Positions 1-8,467 of a DNA stretch of 64,000 nt are shown piece after piece. How positions within the stretch are numbered: position 1 is the stretch's first letter; every line of letters begins with the position of its first letter. The position numbers and the translations under genes were made by a program. Origin of the DNA: JACVRW01 sp963850205 (GTDB lineage Bacteria > Actinomycetota > Thermoleophilia > Solirubrobacterales > Thermoleophilaceae); the NCBI GenBank assembly GCA_963850205.1, contig CAWKKJ010000002.1, positions 101,703 to 165,702 of the forward strand. Direction: 5' to 3'. The notes under the pieces were generated by a model. It was not told where the DNA came from. It ran no database searches and was given only the letters and a program-made list of their open reading frames with translations.

Positions 1-1017
1 GCGCGCGGTGGCCGGCCCGGCCGAGATGCCCCAGGGGCCGTGGCCTGCCGCCGCCCAGACGCCGTCCGGTCCGGGCACCGGACCCACCAGGGGACGGCCG
101 TCGAAGGACTGTGGCCGGGCGCACACCCGGGTGCTCAGGACACGCGCGCCGGCCAGGGCGGGTACGAAACGCGCGCCCGCGTCGCGCAGCGCCAGGGCCC
201 AGTCGCCCGGGTCGGGCTCCTCGGTGAGGAAGGTCGAGCCAACCGACACCGCGCCTCCGGCCACGACCATGCTGAACAGCGACCCCGGGCCGCCGGCCGC
301 GACGTCCTCGACACCGGCCTCCTCCACGACATGACGCGGGGGTTCTGCCAGCTCGACCTCCACCACCACCCCCCACACGGGCACGATGGGGCGCCAGGAG
401 TGGCTGGCGTCGATGACCTCCGGCGTCCAGGGCCCGGCGGCCACGAGCACGGCGCCGGCCGCCGAGTGCTCGTGCCCGGCGATCACCCCGCGGGCGCGGC
501 CTCCGCTCATCCAAGGCCAGGCGGGGACGCCCTCGTGCAGCAGGGCGCCCGCCCGCCGAGCGCGCTCCGCGAAGGCCAGCGTGGCCGCCGCCGGGCGGAC
601 CGGGAAGCCGGTCTCCAGGCGGCAGGCCCACAGCCGGCGGCCCAGCGACGGCTCGAGTCGTCGCACCTCGCGCGGATCGAGCAGCACCGGCTCGAGCTCG
701 GGGCTGCGGCGCGCGATGTCGGCCCGAGCCCTCTCCAGCGGAGACCGCTCCGGCCCAAGCATCAGCGTCCCCGCCGGTCGGGCGGGCAGGTTGAAGCCGT
801 CGAGGCCGCGGTAGTGGCGCAGGCTCTCGTGATGCAGCTCGGCGAGCACCGGCTCGAACGGGTGCTGGAGCACGCCCGAGTTGCGCCCGGACGCGGCACC
901 GGCCAGCTCCCCGCGCTCGAACAGCTCGACCCGGGCGCCCCGCTCGGAGAGAAACGCGGCGGCCGCGCAGCCCACGATCCCGCCGCCGATGATGGCGACG
1001 TCGGGAAAGCCGGTCAT
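1..1017 (-). CDS. FAD-dependent oxidoreductase, DAO family (3' end outside window)
   Basis: The frame stays open from the ATG at 1017 to the window edge, giving 339 codons without a stop, so the gene is cut by the window. The N-terminus has the Rossmann FAD-binding motif GGGIVG at residues 11-16, followed by an acidic residue at the end of the second strand (ELFER). The visible C-terminus reads GPWGISAGPATAR, the conserved C-terminal FAD-contact segment of glycine oxidase/D-amino-acid dehydrogenase-like proteins. It should oxidise an amine or amino acid; the substrate cannot be read from the sequence. It lies 16 bp downstream of the spermidine-synthase-like gene on the same strand and may be cotranscribed with it. 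Confidence 0.85.
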   Translation of the reverse strand, partial: MTGFPDVAIIGGGIVGCAAAAFLSERGARVELFERGELAGAASGRNSGVLQHPFEPVLAELHHESLRHYRGLDGFNLPARPAGTLMLGPERSPLERARADIARRSPELEPVLLDPREVRRLEPSLGRRLWACRLETGFPVRPAAATLAFAERARRAGALLHEGVPAWPWMSGGRARGVIAGHEHSAAGAVLVAAGPWTPEVIDASHSWRPIVPVWGVVVEVELAEPPRHVVEEAGVEDVAAGGPGSLFSMVVAGGAVSVGSTFLTEEPDPGDWALALRDAGARFVPALAGARVLSTRVCARPQSFDGRPLVGPVPGPDGVWAAAGHGPWGISAGPATAR

Positions 1018-1033
1018 CGCGCCCGGGCCCGTC

Positions 1034-2557
1034 CTAGTCCGACGCGTAGTCCACGATCGACTTGTCGATCAGCCATTCCACCGGCGCCTTGTCGTCGGTG
1101 TACACGGTCCCGCCGCGGAGCGGCTTCTCAAGGCGGCCGGCCGCCGCAAGGGCCGTGCCGGTGAGCCCCGCGGGCAGGTCGGGAAGCGCCCGCCGCAGCC
1201 GGCCGGCCGACAGCGGGCGCTCGCTCGCGGTGATCAGCGTGTTGGTGGGCTCGACCGGATCGCGCATCACGTTGGGAAACACCTCGCCGATCGTCGCCGT
1301 CAGCACCTTCTCCAGCTCGTCCTGACCCTCGGGATGGCCGGCGTTGACCACGAGCACCCCGCCGGGGCGCAGCCGCTCGCGCACGCTCTGGAAGAACTCC
1401 TTCGTGGTCAGGTAGAAGGGGATGTAGGGCTGGCGGTAGGCGTCGACGGAGATCACGTCGTAGCGGGCGTCCGTCGTGCGCAGGAAGGGCCGCGCGTCCT
1501 CGTGGTAGAGGTGCAGCCGCGGGTTGTTCATGTCGAAGTACTCGCGCCCGAGGTCGGAGAGCTCGCTGTCGATCTCCACCCCGTCGACGCGCGTGCGCGG
1601 GAAGAACTCCTCGTAGGCCCGTGAGGTGGTGCCCGCCGCGTTGCCCAGGATGGCCACGCGCCTCGGCGGCCCCGAGCGGGCGGCGAAGGGCAGCACCAGA
1701 TGCCCGTCCCACACGTCGCCGGTGAGCACCGACGCGGGATCCACCACCCCGGGTCGCGGGTTGTCGCACTCGGCGCTGCACACCGAATGCTGGGCCTGGC
1801 CCTCGTTCAGCTCGAGCACCCGGCTGCCGTCGTCGCGCTCGATCACGCGGGCGTACTGGTATTCGGTGTCGGTCTCGTGGATCACCCGGCCGTCCTCGGC
1901 GCTGGCCTTCAGGGTGCCCACGGGCAGGGCGATCAGCAGCGCGATGGCGGCGGGGGCGAGCGCGTAGCGGCGCACCGGCCGCAGTCCCCACACCGCCACG
2001 ACCGAGATCGCCAGCGCGAAGATCAGGAAGGTGCGCCGCGTGCCCACGAGCGGGATGAACAGCAGGGCCGACAGCAGCGTCCCCACCAGCGAGCCCGCCG
2101 TGGACAGCGCGTACAGCCGGCCGGCCACGCGTCCCGCCTCCTCGACCGAGGACACCGCCAGACGAATGGCCCAGGGGGACACGGCCCCCAGCAGCAGGAC
2201 CGGCACCGCAACCAGCACCAGCACCGCAGCGAGCGAGCCGAGGAAGGCCCCGGCGGAGATCTCGTCGAGGGCGTCGACGGCCACGTCCAGCAGCGGGTCG
2301 GCGGCGAAGGGCACGAGCGCCAGCAGCGCCGCGGCCACCAGCGCGAGCAGGCACAGGCCGCGCATGTTCGGGTGGCGGTCGGCCAGCCGCCCGCCCAGCC
2401 AGTAGCCGATCGACAGCGCGACCAGCACGATGCCGATCGTGTTGGCCCACACGATGGTGGAGGCACCGAAGTAGGGGGCGAGCAGCCGCACGGCGGCGAT
2501 CTCGGCGCCGAGGGAGCCCGTCCCCACCACGAAGACCAGCAACGGCAGGGGCGGCAT
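1034..2557 (-). CDS. Membrane-anchored spermidine synthase-like methyltransferase-fold protein
   Basis: The 507-residue product joins two parts. The first roughly 270 residues are strongly hydrophobic, with about seven or eight predicted membrane segments. The rest is a Rossmann methyltransferase/spermidine-synthase fold, with the nucleotide-binding strand AILGNAAGTTSRAYE near residue 300 and the acidic motif VDGVEID after it. This matches the family annotated as fused MFS/spermidine synthase. Its substrate is not established, and polyamine synthesis should not be assumed. I chose the ATG at 2557 because it starts directly at the first membrane segment and has a TAAGGT box 10 bp upstream; longer versions add an Arg/Pro-rich tail that is antisense to the neighbouring gene. 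Confidence 0.8.
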   Translation of the reverse strand: MPPLPLLVFVVGTGSLGAEIAAVRLLAPYFGASTIVWANTIGIVLVALSIGYWLGGRLADRHPNMRGLCLLALVAAALLALVPFAADPLLDVAVDALDEISAGAFLGSLAAVLVLVAVPVLLLGAVSPWAIRLAVSSVEEAGRVAGRLYALSTAGSLVGTLLSALLFIPLVGTRRTFLIFALAISVVAVWGLRPVRRYALAPAAIALLIALPVGTLKASAEDGRVIHETDTEYQYARVIERDDGSRVLELNEGQAQHSVCSAECDNPRPGVVDPASVLTGDVWDGHLVLPFAARSGPPRRVAILGNAAGTTSRAYEEFFPRTRVDGVEIDSELSDLGREYFDMNNPRLHLYHEDARPFLRTTDARYDVISVDAYRQPYIPFYLTTKEFFQSVRERLRPGGVLVVNAGHPEGQDELEKVLTATIGEVFPNVMRDPVEPTNTLITASERPLSAGRLRRALPDLPAGLTGTALAAAGRLEKPLRGGTVYTDDKAPVEWLIDKSIVDYASD

Positions 2558-2567
2558 AGCGCTGCTG

Positions 2568-2573
2568 ACCTTA
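2568..2573 (-). promoter_or_regulatory. Leaderless-type -10 box TAAGGT
   Basis: Read on the minus strand this is TAAGGT, ending 10 bp before the ATG at 2557. It fits the TANNNT-near-start pattern seen repeatedly in this window. Inferred from position and sequence only. Confidence 0.4.
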
Positions 2574-2591
2574 GAGATCTGGGCGCTGCGT

Positions 2592-4670
2592 CTAGGGTGG
2601 GCCCGGGAGCCCGGTCCAGCCCCTGGCGTAGCAGGGCGCCGACCCGCAGACCTCGACCACCCGCCCGTTCGGCTTGAGGAACTCCGACTTCTGCACGCGC
2701 GCGCGGGCCTCGCCGCGGGGCGCGCCGTGCGGGTCCTCGCCCACCTGCGGCGGCGTGTTGGTGCTGGGCGGCGGTGCGGTGCCCTCGGCCTCGCCGCCCA
2801 CATCACGCGGCGAGCCGGTGTCCCACCAGACCACCGCGGAGCCGCGATAGGGGAACGAGGGAACCCGCCGGATGCCCCAGAAGGGGTCCCTCAGCGGCGA
2901 GCGGCCCGGGTCGAGCACCGGCCGGCGGATGCGGGCGCCGAAGGTCCGGGCCATGATCGAGGTGGTGAAGTCCGGCACCTGGTGGTCGCCGAACGCCACC
3001 TGCATCAGCACCTTGTGGGCCGGAGTGTTCGGCAGCGGCCGGCTGGTGATGTGGTGCGCGTAGCCGTTGTTCTCGCCCCGGTCCCACAGCAGCTGGATCT
3101 GCGAGAGCCACAGCTGGCGCTCGAGCTGGGACGGATAGCCCGGGTAGATGATCGTCGCGTAGTCGGCAAAGTCGATGCTGCGCTGCAGCAGGGTGGAGTA
3201 GTTCATGCCCGGCACGCCGAGCGCGGCGCGCTGGAAGTCCGGCGCCAGCGCGGTGAGCGCGCCGCCCATGATCCCGCCCTGGCTGTTGCCGTCGAAGTAG
3301 AGCCGGCGCGTATCGATCAGCGACTGCCCGTTCTTCTGGAAGGCGGGGTGCGAGCCGAGCCCGTCGGGGTGGATGAAGGCCCGGCCCAGCAGGAGCTGCT
3401 GGACGAAGCCCTGCTGCATCCGGTCGGTGAGGGTGTTGAAGTTCGAGAGGTCGCCCAGCACGCCCACCAGGTGGGGCACGTCCTCGGTGGAGAACCCCGC
3501 CCAGGCCGTGGCGCAGAACACGAAGTTGTGCTCGTTGGACATCGACTCGACGTTGCCGGCGTCGATCTCCGTGGGTGCGCCTAGCAGCCCGTGTCCGTAG
3601 AGCGCGGGGCGGGCCTTCGGGGGAGCCGCGGGATCGAGCGCGGAGCGGGGGATCTGGCAGAAGAACCTGAACGTGGTGCTGCCCCGGCGGGTGGGCAGCC
3701 CGCGGCGGTCGAGCACGAACTCCCCGCCGGGCCGGCAGGAGTTCGTGAGGTAGCAGGGCGCGCTCATCGTGCCCTCCACCCGGCGGGCGATGCGATCGCT
3801 CTCGGACGGCGGCACGTCGGTGAAGGTCGCGGTGAACCGCGGCGAGCGGCCCCTCACCTTCAGGTCGCGGAGGTTGGTGTCGCCCAGCTCCGCAAAGGCC
3901 AGGTTGCGAATGTGCAGCGCCCGGCTGCTGAGGCTGCGTCGGCTGGCCACGGTGAAGTCCCAGGCCAGGAAGAGGTTGCCGCGCCTGACCTTCGCCTCGC
4001 GTCGCAGCTTGCGGAACAGCCGCTCGTAGTGGGCGCGGCGCCGCTCGATCGCCGGGCGGCGCGTCCCGATGCGGTCGCGGTAGAGGCGGAAGGCCCGGCC
4101 CGCCCGGATCGGGCTGCCGTCGGCCCGCTTGAGGTTGCGCAGGGCGACGATGTAGCGCTCGCCCTCGCCGAAGTTGCGGGCCGGCCTGATGATGAGCACG
4201 CGGTCCGCCTCGACCTCCGGGTTGGAGTCGATCTCCGCCCAGACGGGGTGCCGCCGGCCGGTGCGGGCGTTGATCACCACCACAGGGGAGCGCCGGGCCA
4301 GGCTCCGGGAGACGTCGCCGATCGGCGGCAGCCGGCTGGCGCGGGCGGCCTGCACGGTCTCGAGGCCGGGCACCTTGGTGAGCAGCATCGAGCCGGGGCT
4401 GAAGCCGTCGGCCCGGTTCATGTCGACGGGGTCGATGTGCACGCCGTCCTTGTTGGCCGGCATGGACCTGCGCACCAGCGCGAGTCGCCGGCCGGTGGGC
4501 GAGGAGGGGTCGCGCTCGGTGTAGTGGTCGTTCGGCCAGGGATACAGGCAGACCGCCGGATCCGTGAAGTCACACCGCTTCGACGGCCTCTCCCCCTGCG
4601 CCTCGGCGGCTGCGGGCACCAGCAGCGCCACGGCGGCGGCCGCCACGGCGGCCCTGCATCCCCTCATCAT
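2592..4670 (-). CDS. Secreted alpha/beta-hydrolase-like protein
   Basis: The 692-residue product begins with a signal peptide (MMRG, an Ala-rich hydrophobic core, then a cleavage region around AAAEAQG). A GNSQGG segment near residue 460 fits the nucleophile elbow GxSxG of serine hydrolases, followed by alternating hydrophobic strands (AALGVPGMNYS). The N-terminal 350 residues contain a conserved PWPNDHYT-type segment found in large extracellular hydrolase-like proteins of actinobacteria and myxobacteria. Substrate unknown; lipase or esterase activity is a guess. It is transcribed divergently from bioA, from a 56-bp intergenic region with a -10-like box for each gene. Confidence 0.7.
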   Translation of the reverse strand: MMRGCRAAVAAAAVALLVPAAAEAQGERPSKRCDFTDPAVCLYPWPNDHYTERDPSSPTGRRLALVRRSMPANKDGVHIDPVDMNRADGFSPGSMLLTKVPGLETVQAARASRLPPIGDVSRSLARRSPVVVINARTGRRHPVWAEIDSNPEVEADRVLIIRPARNFGEGERYIVALRNLKRADGSPIRAGRAFRLYRDRIGTRRPAIERRRAHYERLFRKLRREAKVRRGNLFLAWDFTVASRRSLSSRALHIRNLAFAELGDTNLRDLKVRGRSPRFTATFTDVPPSESDRIARRVEGTMSAPCYLTNSCRPGGEFVLDRRGLPTRRGSTTFRFFCQIPRSALDPAAPPKARPALYGHGLLGAPTEIDAGNVESMSNEHNFVFCATAWAGFSTEDVPHLVGVLGDLSNFNTLTDRMQQGFVQQLLLGRAFIHPDGLGSHPAFQKNGQSLIDTRRLYFDGNSQGGIMGGALTALAPDFQRAALGVPGMNYSTLLQRSIDFADYATIIYPGYPSQLERQLWLSQIQLLWDRGENNGYAHHITSRPLPNTPAHKVLMQVAFGDHQVPDFTTSIMARTFGARIRRPVLDPGRSPLRDPFWGIRRVPSFPYRGSAVVWWDTGSPRDVGGEAEGTAPPPSTNTPPQVGEDPHGAPRGEARARVQKSEFLKPNGRVVEVCGSAPCYARGWTGLPGPP

Positions 4671-4679
4671 CGGGCGGGC

Positions 4680-4685
4680 AGCCTA
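4680..4685 (-). promoter_or_regulatory. Leaderless-type -10 box TAGGCT for the secreted hydrolase
   Basis: On the minus strand TAGGCT ends 9 bp before the ATG at 4670. The mirror-image box for bioA is 27 bp away, so the two divergent promoters must overlap. Inference from position. Confidence 0.45.
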
Positions 4686-4712
4686 CCGGGCGATTCCGAC
4701 CTGCGGCGCCGG

Positions 4713-4718
4713 TAGCGT
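4713..4718 (+). promoter_or_regulatory. Leaderless-type -10 box TAGCGT for bioA
   Basis: TAGCGT ends 8 bp before the GTG start at 4727, with no room for a Shine-Dalgarno sequence. It supports the GTG as the true start and a leaderless mRNA. Inference from position. Confidence 0.45.
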
Positions 4719-4726
4719 CGCCCGCC

Positions 4727-6013
4727 GTGGATCTGGCCGCTGCCGACCGGGCCTATCTGTGGCACCCCTTCACCCAGCAGCGGGGCTGGGAGGAGGAGGA
4801 GCCGCTGATCGTCGAGCGTGCCGAGGGCACGACGCTGGTCGACAGCGACGGCCGCCGTTACATCGACGGGGTCTCGTCGCTGTGGTGCAACGTGCACGGG
4901 CACGGCCACCCCCGCATCGACGCCGCCGTGCGCGACCAGCTCGGCCGCGTGGCCCACTCCACCCTGCTCGGCCTGAGCCACCGGCCCGCGATCGAGCTGG
5001 CCAGGCGGCTGGTTGGGCTCGCGCCCGCCGGCCTCAGCCGGGTCTTCTACTCGGACTCCGGCTCCACCGCCATCGAGATCGCCCTCAAGATGGCCTTCCA
5101 GTACTGGAGGCAGCGCGGCCGGCACCGGCCCCGGTTCGTCGCGCTGCGCATGGGCTACCACGGCGACACGATCGGGTCGGTCTCGGTCGGCGGGATCGAC
5201 CTCTTCCACTCGCTCTACCGCCCGCTGCTGTTCGACACCCTGAAGGCGCAGCCCGGCGACGTCGGGGAGATGGCCTCGCTGCTCGCTCGCCACGAGGGCG
5301 AGGTGGCCGCGGTGATCATGGAGCCGCTGGTGCAGGGCGCCGCCGGCATGCTCGTCCATCCCGAGGGTTACCTGCGTGCCGCGCGCGAGCTGTGCGATCG
5401 CCACGGGGTGCTGCTGATCCTCGACGAGGTGGCCACGGGCTTCGGGCGCACGGGCCGGATGTTCGCCTGCGAGCACGAGGGGGTGGCCCCCGACCTGCTG
5501 TGCGTGGCCAAGGGCCTCACCGGCGGCTACCTGCCGCTGGCCGCCACGCTGGCCAGCGAGCGGATCTACAACGGCTTTCTGGGCGAGTTCGAGGAGTTCC
5601 GCACCTTCTTCCACGGCCACACCTACACGGGCAACCCGCTGGCCTGCGCGGCGGCGCTGGCCACCCTCGAGGTGTTCGACGAGGAGCGGACCCTGGAGCG
5701 CCTGCAGCCGAAGATCGCGCTGCTGGGCGAGCTGCTGGAACCGCTCGCAGCCCACCCAGCCGTGCGGGAGGTGCGCCGATGCGGCTTCATGACCGGCATC
5801 GAGCTGAGCGGCTTCCCTCTCGAGGAGCGGATCGGCCACCGCGTGACGCTCGAGGCCCGCCGCCGTGGAGCGATCGTCCGCCCCCTCGGCGACGTGGTCG
5901 TGCTCATGCCCCCGCTGGCCATCTCCGAGAGCGACCTCCGCCGCCTGGTGACGATCACCGCCGAGGCGATCGACGCGGCGGCGGGAGCCTCACAGCTGCG
6001 CGCAGCCGCCTGA
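4727..6013 (+). CDS. bioA: Adenosylmethionine-8-amino-7-oxononanoate aminotransferase
   Basis: This PLP enzyme transfers the amino group of S-adenosylmethionine to 7-keto-8-aminopelargonate to make 7,8-diaminopelargonate in biotin synthesis. The 428-residue length is typical. The N-terminal WHPFTQ segment (residues 12-17) is characteristic of BioA within class III aminotransferases. Other landmarks are the DSGSTAIEIALK segment, LILDEVATGFGRTG and a PLP-binding lysine near residue 262 in CVAKGLTGG, then FFHGHTYTGNPLAC. The GTG start puts WHPFTQ at the expected distance. No other biotin gene is in the window, so the pathway must be completed elsewhere. The next gene follows after 4 bp and is probably cotranscribed. 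Confidence 0.93.
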   Translation: MDLAAADRAYLWHPFTQQRGWEEEEPLIVERAEGTTLVDSDGRRYIDGVSSLWCNVHGHGHPRIDAAVRDQLGRVAHSTLLGLSHRPAIELARRLVGLAPAGLSRVFYSDSGSTAIEIALKMAFQYWRQRGRHRPRFVALRMGYHGDTIGSVSVGGIDLFHSLYRPLLFDTLKAQPGDVGEMASLLARHEGEVAAVIMEPLVQGAAGMLVHPEGYLRAARELCDRHGVLLILDEVATGFGRTGRMFACEHEGVAPDLLCVAKGLTGGYLPLAATLASERIYNGFLGEFEEFRTFFHGHTYTGNPLACAAALATLEVFDEERTLERLQPKIALLGELLEPLAAHPAVREVRRCGFMTGIELSGFPLEERIGHRVTLEARRRGAIVRPLGDVVVLMPPLAISESDLRRLVTITAEAIDAAAGASQLRAAA

Positions 6014-6017
6014 GTAC

Positions 6018-6413
6018 GTGGCGGTGGACCTGGACACGGTCCGCCGACTCTCGCTGGCCCTCCCTCGCACCGAGGAGCGCCCCTCCTACAACGACACGGC
6101 GAGCTTCCGCGTGAAGAGCCGCGGCATGTTCGCCCGCGAGCGCGAGGACGGCGAGACGATCGCGCTGAAGATCGACTACGGCGAGCGCCGCGCCCTGGTC
6201 GTGATGCAGCCGGAGACCTTCCAGGTCACACCGCACTACGCGAACTACCCCTGGGTGATCGTCCGCCTGGCCAGCGTCGACGAGGGCGAGCTCGAGGAGC
6301 TGCTCATCGAGGCCTGGCGGCTGACGGCGTCGAAGACGGCGGTGAAGGCGTTCGACGAGGAGCGTGACGGTCCGGCCCGCCCGAGTAGCGTGAGCAGATG
6401 GGCGTCAGGCTGA
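6018..6413 (+). CDS. MmcQ/YjbR-like protein
   Basis: The 131-residue product has the hallmarks of the small MmcQ/YjbR (double-wing DNA-binding-like) family: LSLALPRTEERPSYN near the start, a central beta-rich part with FRVKSRGMFARE, and an alpha-helical C-terminus ending LIEAWRLTASKTAVKAF. The fold is known from structural genomics but its biochemical role is not settled. It starts with GTG 4 bp after the bioA stop, so it is probably translated from the same message. The last dozen codons overlap the start of the broken gene that follows. Confidence 0.7.
   Translation: MAVDLDTVRRLSLALPRTEERPSYNDTASFRVKSRGMFAREREDGETIALKIDYGERRALVVMQPETFQVTPHYANYPWVIVRLASVDEGELEELLIEAWRLTASKTAVKAFDEERDGPARPSSVSRWASG
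6386..6391 (+). promoter_or_regulatory. Leaderless-type -10 box TAGCGT
   Basis: TAGCGT ends 6 bp before the ATG at 6398 of the frameshifted secreted-protein gene, and lies inside the 3' end of the preceding gene. Inference from position. Confidence 0.35.
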
Positions 6414-6690
6414 CGCTCGCCGCGCTGCTCGCTCCGCTCGCCCTGGCCACGGCCATCGGGGTGGACCGCGCAGGCGCCTGCTCATGCGCCGCGGCGACCC
6501 GCGGGACTGGCTCTCGGCCGGAAGGACGACCGTGATCGGCGCGGTCACCGCCGGCCGGCGGGTCGAGACGCCCTCGGAGGGCCCGGTTCAGGAGTACACG
6601 CTGGGGGTCGAACGCGGCTTCAACGAATCTCTGGCGCCGGTGATCTCGATGCGGGTCATTGTGCGGTCGCGTGGCGGGCGCGCGGCTACT
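6398..6690 (+). pseudogene. Frameshifted small secreted CSCA-type protein
   Basis: The ATG at 6398 opens a signal peptide (MGVRLTLAALLAPLALA) leading to GACSCA, the processed N-terminus of a family of small exported cysteine-containing proteins common in actinobacteria. That frame then stops early, while the frame one base away continues as DPRDWLSAGRTTVIGAVTAG and EYTLGVERGF. This is the expected continuation of the family (CSCA, DPR, then a beta-rich domain). The join lies at about 6480-6495. Homology-like sequence fades by about 6690 and the usual C-terminal cysteines are not visible, so the gene looks both frameshifted and truncated. Function of the family unknown. Confidence 0.55.
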
Positions 6691-6787
6691 GACAGGCGTC
6701 GCTTCCAGGTAGATCCGATTAGCGCCGGCTCTCGCAACTCGCGCAAGGCGACAGCGAGCGGACGCAGCCGCGGTGCGCGCTTGCGGG

Positions 6788-7501
6788 CTAGGAGTGGCCG
6801 AGGAAGTCCAGGACGATGTCGGCGAACAGCTCGGGCGCCCGGTGCAGGCAGCCGTGGCGCTGTCCGGCGAGCAGCGTCAGGCGGGCGTCGGGGAGACCCG
6901 CCGCCACCGCCTCCGCGTCGGCCCGGACCGAGGTGGCGCTCTCGGCGCCGGCCAGCACGAGCGTCGGCGCGGTCAGGTCGGCGTAGCGCTCGGGTGCGAA
7001 CCGGTACTCGTTCTCGACCTGGAGCTCGCGCTCGAGCAGCGCCACGCCCGCCACCGACGCCGACCAGCTCGCGGCCCGATGATCCCGTGCCAGCTGGGCC
7101 GGCCCGTGGTGCTCGACCCCGGCCAGGACGATGTCGAGCGCGGCCTCCGGCCGTCGCGCGCGCACCAACGCGTCCACGCGCTCGGCCAGACCGTCCGGGC
7201 TAATCGTCCGCCCGTCGCGCGGCACTCCTTCGTAGAGCACTAGCCCGCGGACCTCGGCGCCCGCTCGCGCCGCCTCGAGCGCACACAGGGCACCGAAGGA
7301 ATGCCCGATCAGGGCTACTGGTCCCGGCACGGCCGCCACCACCGCGGCCACGTCCTCGTACTCGCAGCGCGGCGCGTACCTGGGGGCGTCCTCGCTGTCG
7401 CCGTGGCCGCGACGATCGAGCGCGTACACCGTGACCCGGCGCTCGAGCAGCGGGCGCACCCCACCGAACGTGTGTCGCCGGTCCGACAGCGCCCCATGCA
7501 C
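6788..7501 (-). CDS. Alpha/beta hydrolase
   Basis: A typical alpha/beta hydrolase: oxyanion-region HG at the start, YALDRRGHGDS (residues 26-36), nucleophile Ser68 in GHSFGA, an acid in TPTLVLAGAES, and a C-terminal His in GQRHGCL. Substrate unknown. The first usable canonical codon is the GTG at 7501, but this cuts into the first core strand. In-frame sequence upstream (SSDGTAIAYEAGGSGP) clearly belongs to the fold. The frame is open back to a TAG at 7592-7594 with no ATG, GTG or TTG, so the real start is probably further upstream, possibly the GTT at 7582, which sits 6 bp after a TAGCCT box. Confidence 0.8.
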   Translation of the reverse strand: MHGALSDRRHTFGGVRPLLERRVTVYALDRRGHGDSEDAPRYAPRCEYEDVAAVVAAVPGPVALIGHSFGALCALEAARAGAEVRGLVLYEGVPRDGRTISPDGLAERVDALVRARRPEAALDIVLAGVEHHGPAQLARDHRAASWSASVAGVALLERELQVENEYRFAPERYADLTAPTLVLAGAESATSVRADAEAVAAGLPDARLTLLAGQRHGCLHRAPELFADIVLDFLGHS

Positions 7502-7630
7502 GAGGACCAGCGACGGTCCTGAGCCGCCCGCCTCGTAGGCGATTGCGGTCCCGTCGGAGGAGGTAGCGCGAAGTACCGGAACCGACCCAGGCTACAACGA
7601 CGACCGACCGCCGTGAAGGACGCCCCCCGC

Positions 7631-7654
7631 ACGATGGTCTCCAGAGACCATCGT
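7631..7654. promoter_or_regulatory. Perfect 10-bp inverted repeat, candidate operator or hairpin
   Basis: The arms ACGATGGTCT and AGACCATCGT are perfect reverse complements around a 4-base centre. The palindrome lies between the divergent hydrolase gene and the small membrane-protein gene, and its right arm overlaps the GTG at 7653. It could be a regulator site or an mRNA hairpin; no regulator gene is adjacent. Confidence 0.5.
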
Positions 7655-7856
7655 GCAGCCCCTCGACAGCGTTGTATCCGATCTCGTCGGCAAAACACTG
7701 ACGCGCTTCGCCATGGTCCAGTTGGTTATCGACGTTCTCGCGGATCTGATCGGCGACGGCCTGCTGAACGGTCCCAAGCGGCGCATCCTCGGCGTCGCGC
7801 TGCTCGTCGGCTTCCTCGCCCTCCTCTGGTTCGTAGTCCTTCCCGCGCTCGACTGA
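7653..7856 (+). CDS. Small single-span membrane protein, unknown function
   Basis: This 67-residue product has an amphipathic first half (residues 1-40) and one strong hydrophobic segment (LGVALLVGFLALLWFVVLP, about 47-65) at the very C-terminus, so it may be a tail-anchored peptide. The frame has high third-position GC, as expected for real genes here. I do not recognise the family. The GTG start is uncertain because it overlaps a 24-bp palindrome. It may be a real small protein or chance. Confidence 0.4.
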   Translation: MQPLDSVVSDLVGKTLTRFAMVQLVIDVLADLIGDGLLNGPKRRILGVALLVGFLALLWFVVLPALD

Positions 7857-8211
7857 CGCACCACTTTGCGCCGCGTGAGACTGCTGCCTTTGCGTGGAAG
7901 GAGCGGCGCGACGCGGACCGCTGCCGCGCTGCTGCTTTCGCCTGAAGGGAGGAGCGCCGCTTTGGCGCCTCTTCTACTCGTGAACCGACTTGATCCGACC
8001 GGAGCGGAATCGGCCCAAACAATGATTCCAGCGGGACGCGTCGACTCAGCGCCCCACCCGACGGGCCGGGACCGACGTGCGCGGGGCCTCCTCACCGACG
8101 ATCTCGGGCGCCCCGACGGGCTTACGCTTGGGTCGTGGCTTGGGCTCGACGACCGGCCCGGGCCGAACAACGCCTGCGAAAATTGACCATCCGGACACAT
8201 CCGTCGCGTTG
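7857..8211. other. 355-bp stretch without a supported gene
   Basis: No frame has convincing coding character across this stretch. Part of it is less GC-rich than its surroundings (about 7985-8035). On the minus strand, about 8047-8170 reads as a Pro/Lys-rich tail (EPKPRPKRKPVGAPEI) with high third-position GC, which might be the leftover C-terminus of a lost gene, but nothing upstream supports a complete protein. No tRNA or terminator is evident. Confidence 0.4.
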
Positions 8212-8445
8212 ATGACGGAATGCCAGGCGCCGCCCAAGGCGGAATCCCCGACGCCGGCGGACGGCTGCCAGGGCTCGTCGCTCACGATCGACGGCGAGGA
8301 CAACGACGATTCCAGGACCTTCTTCGAGCACGGCGTCCCCAGGATCAAGGGCTGGTTCGCGGCCGACGTCACGGGCGGGCTCTACCAGGGCATCTCGCCC
8401 ATCAACCTGACCCCGCTCACCCGCCAGGAGGCCACGGGTGCCTGA
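8212..8445 (+). CDS. Hypothetical protein, possibly a fragment
   Basis: A 77-codon frame with almost exclusively G or C in third positions, so it behaves like coding DNA here. The product (for example SSLTIDGEDNDDSRTFFEHG and LYQGISPINLTPLTRQE) is not a family I recognise. Third-position bias collapses upstream of the ATG at 8212, so coding seems to start near there. It may be a small complete protein or the remnant of a longer one. The tautomerase gene starts 22 bp downstream. Confidence 0.4.
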   Translation: MTECQAPPKAESPTPADGCQGSSLTIDGEDNDDSRTFFEHGVPRIKGWFAADVTGGLYQGISPINLTPLTRQEATGA

Positions 8446-8455
8446 CCGACCGGGT

Positions 8456-8461
8456 TACCCT
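8456..8461 (+). promoter_or_regulatory. Leaderless-type -10 box TACCCT
   Basis: TACCCT ends 6 bp before the ATG of the tautomerase gene at 8468. Inference from position. Confidence 0.4.
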
Positions 8462-8467
8462 CACTGA

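Noticed and set aside
1700..2677. A 325-codon plus-strand frame over the spermidine-synthase-like gene
   Set aside because: Composition is His/Gln/Arg-rich and its length is explained by third-position GC of the minus-strand gene.
8046..8372. A 108-codon minus-strand frame ending in a basic tail
   Set aside because: Only the last 40 codons have coding bias; the first part is Ser-rich with no known start context, so I kept it only as a note in the gap entry.
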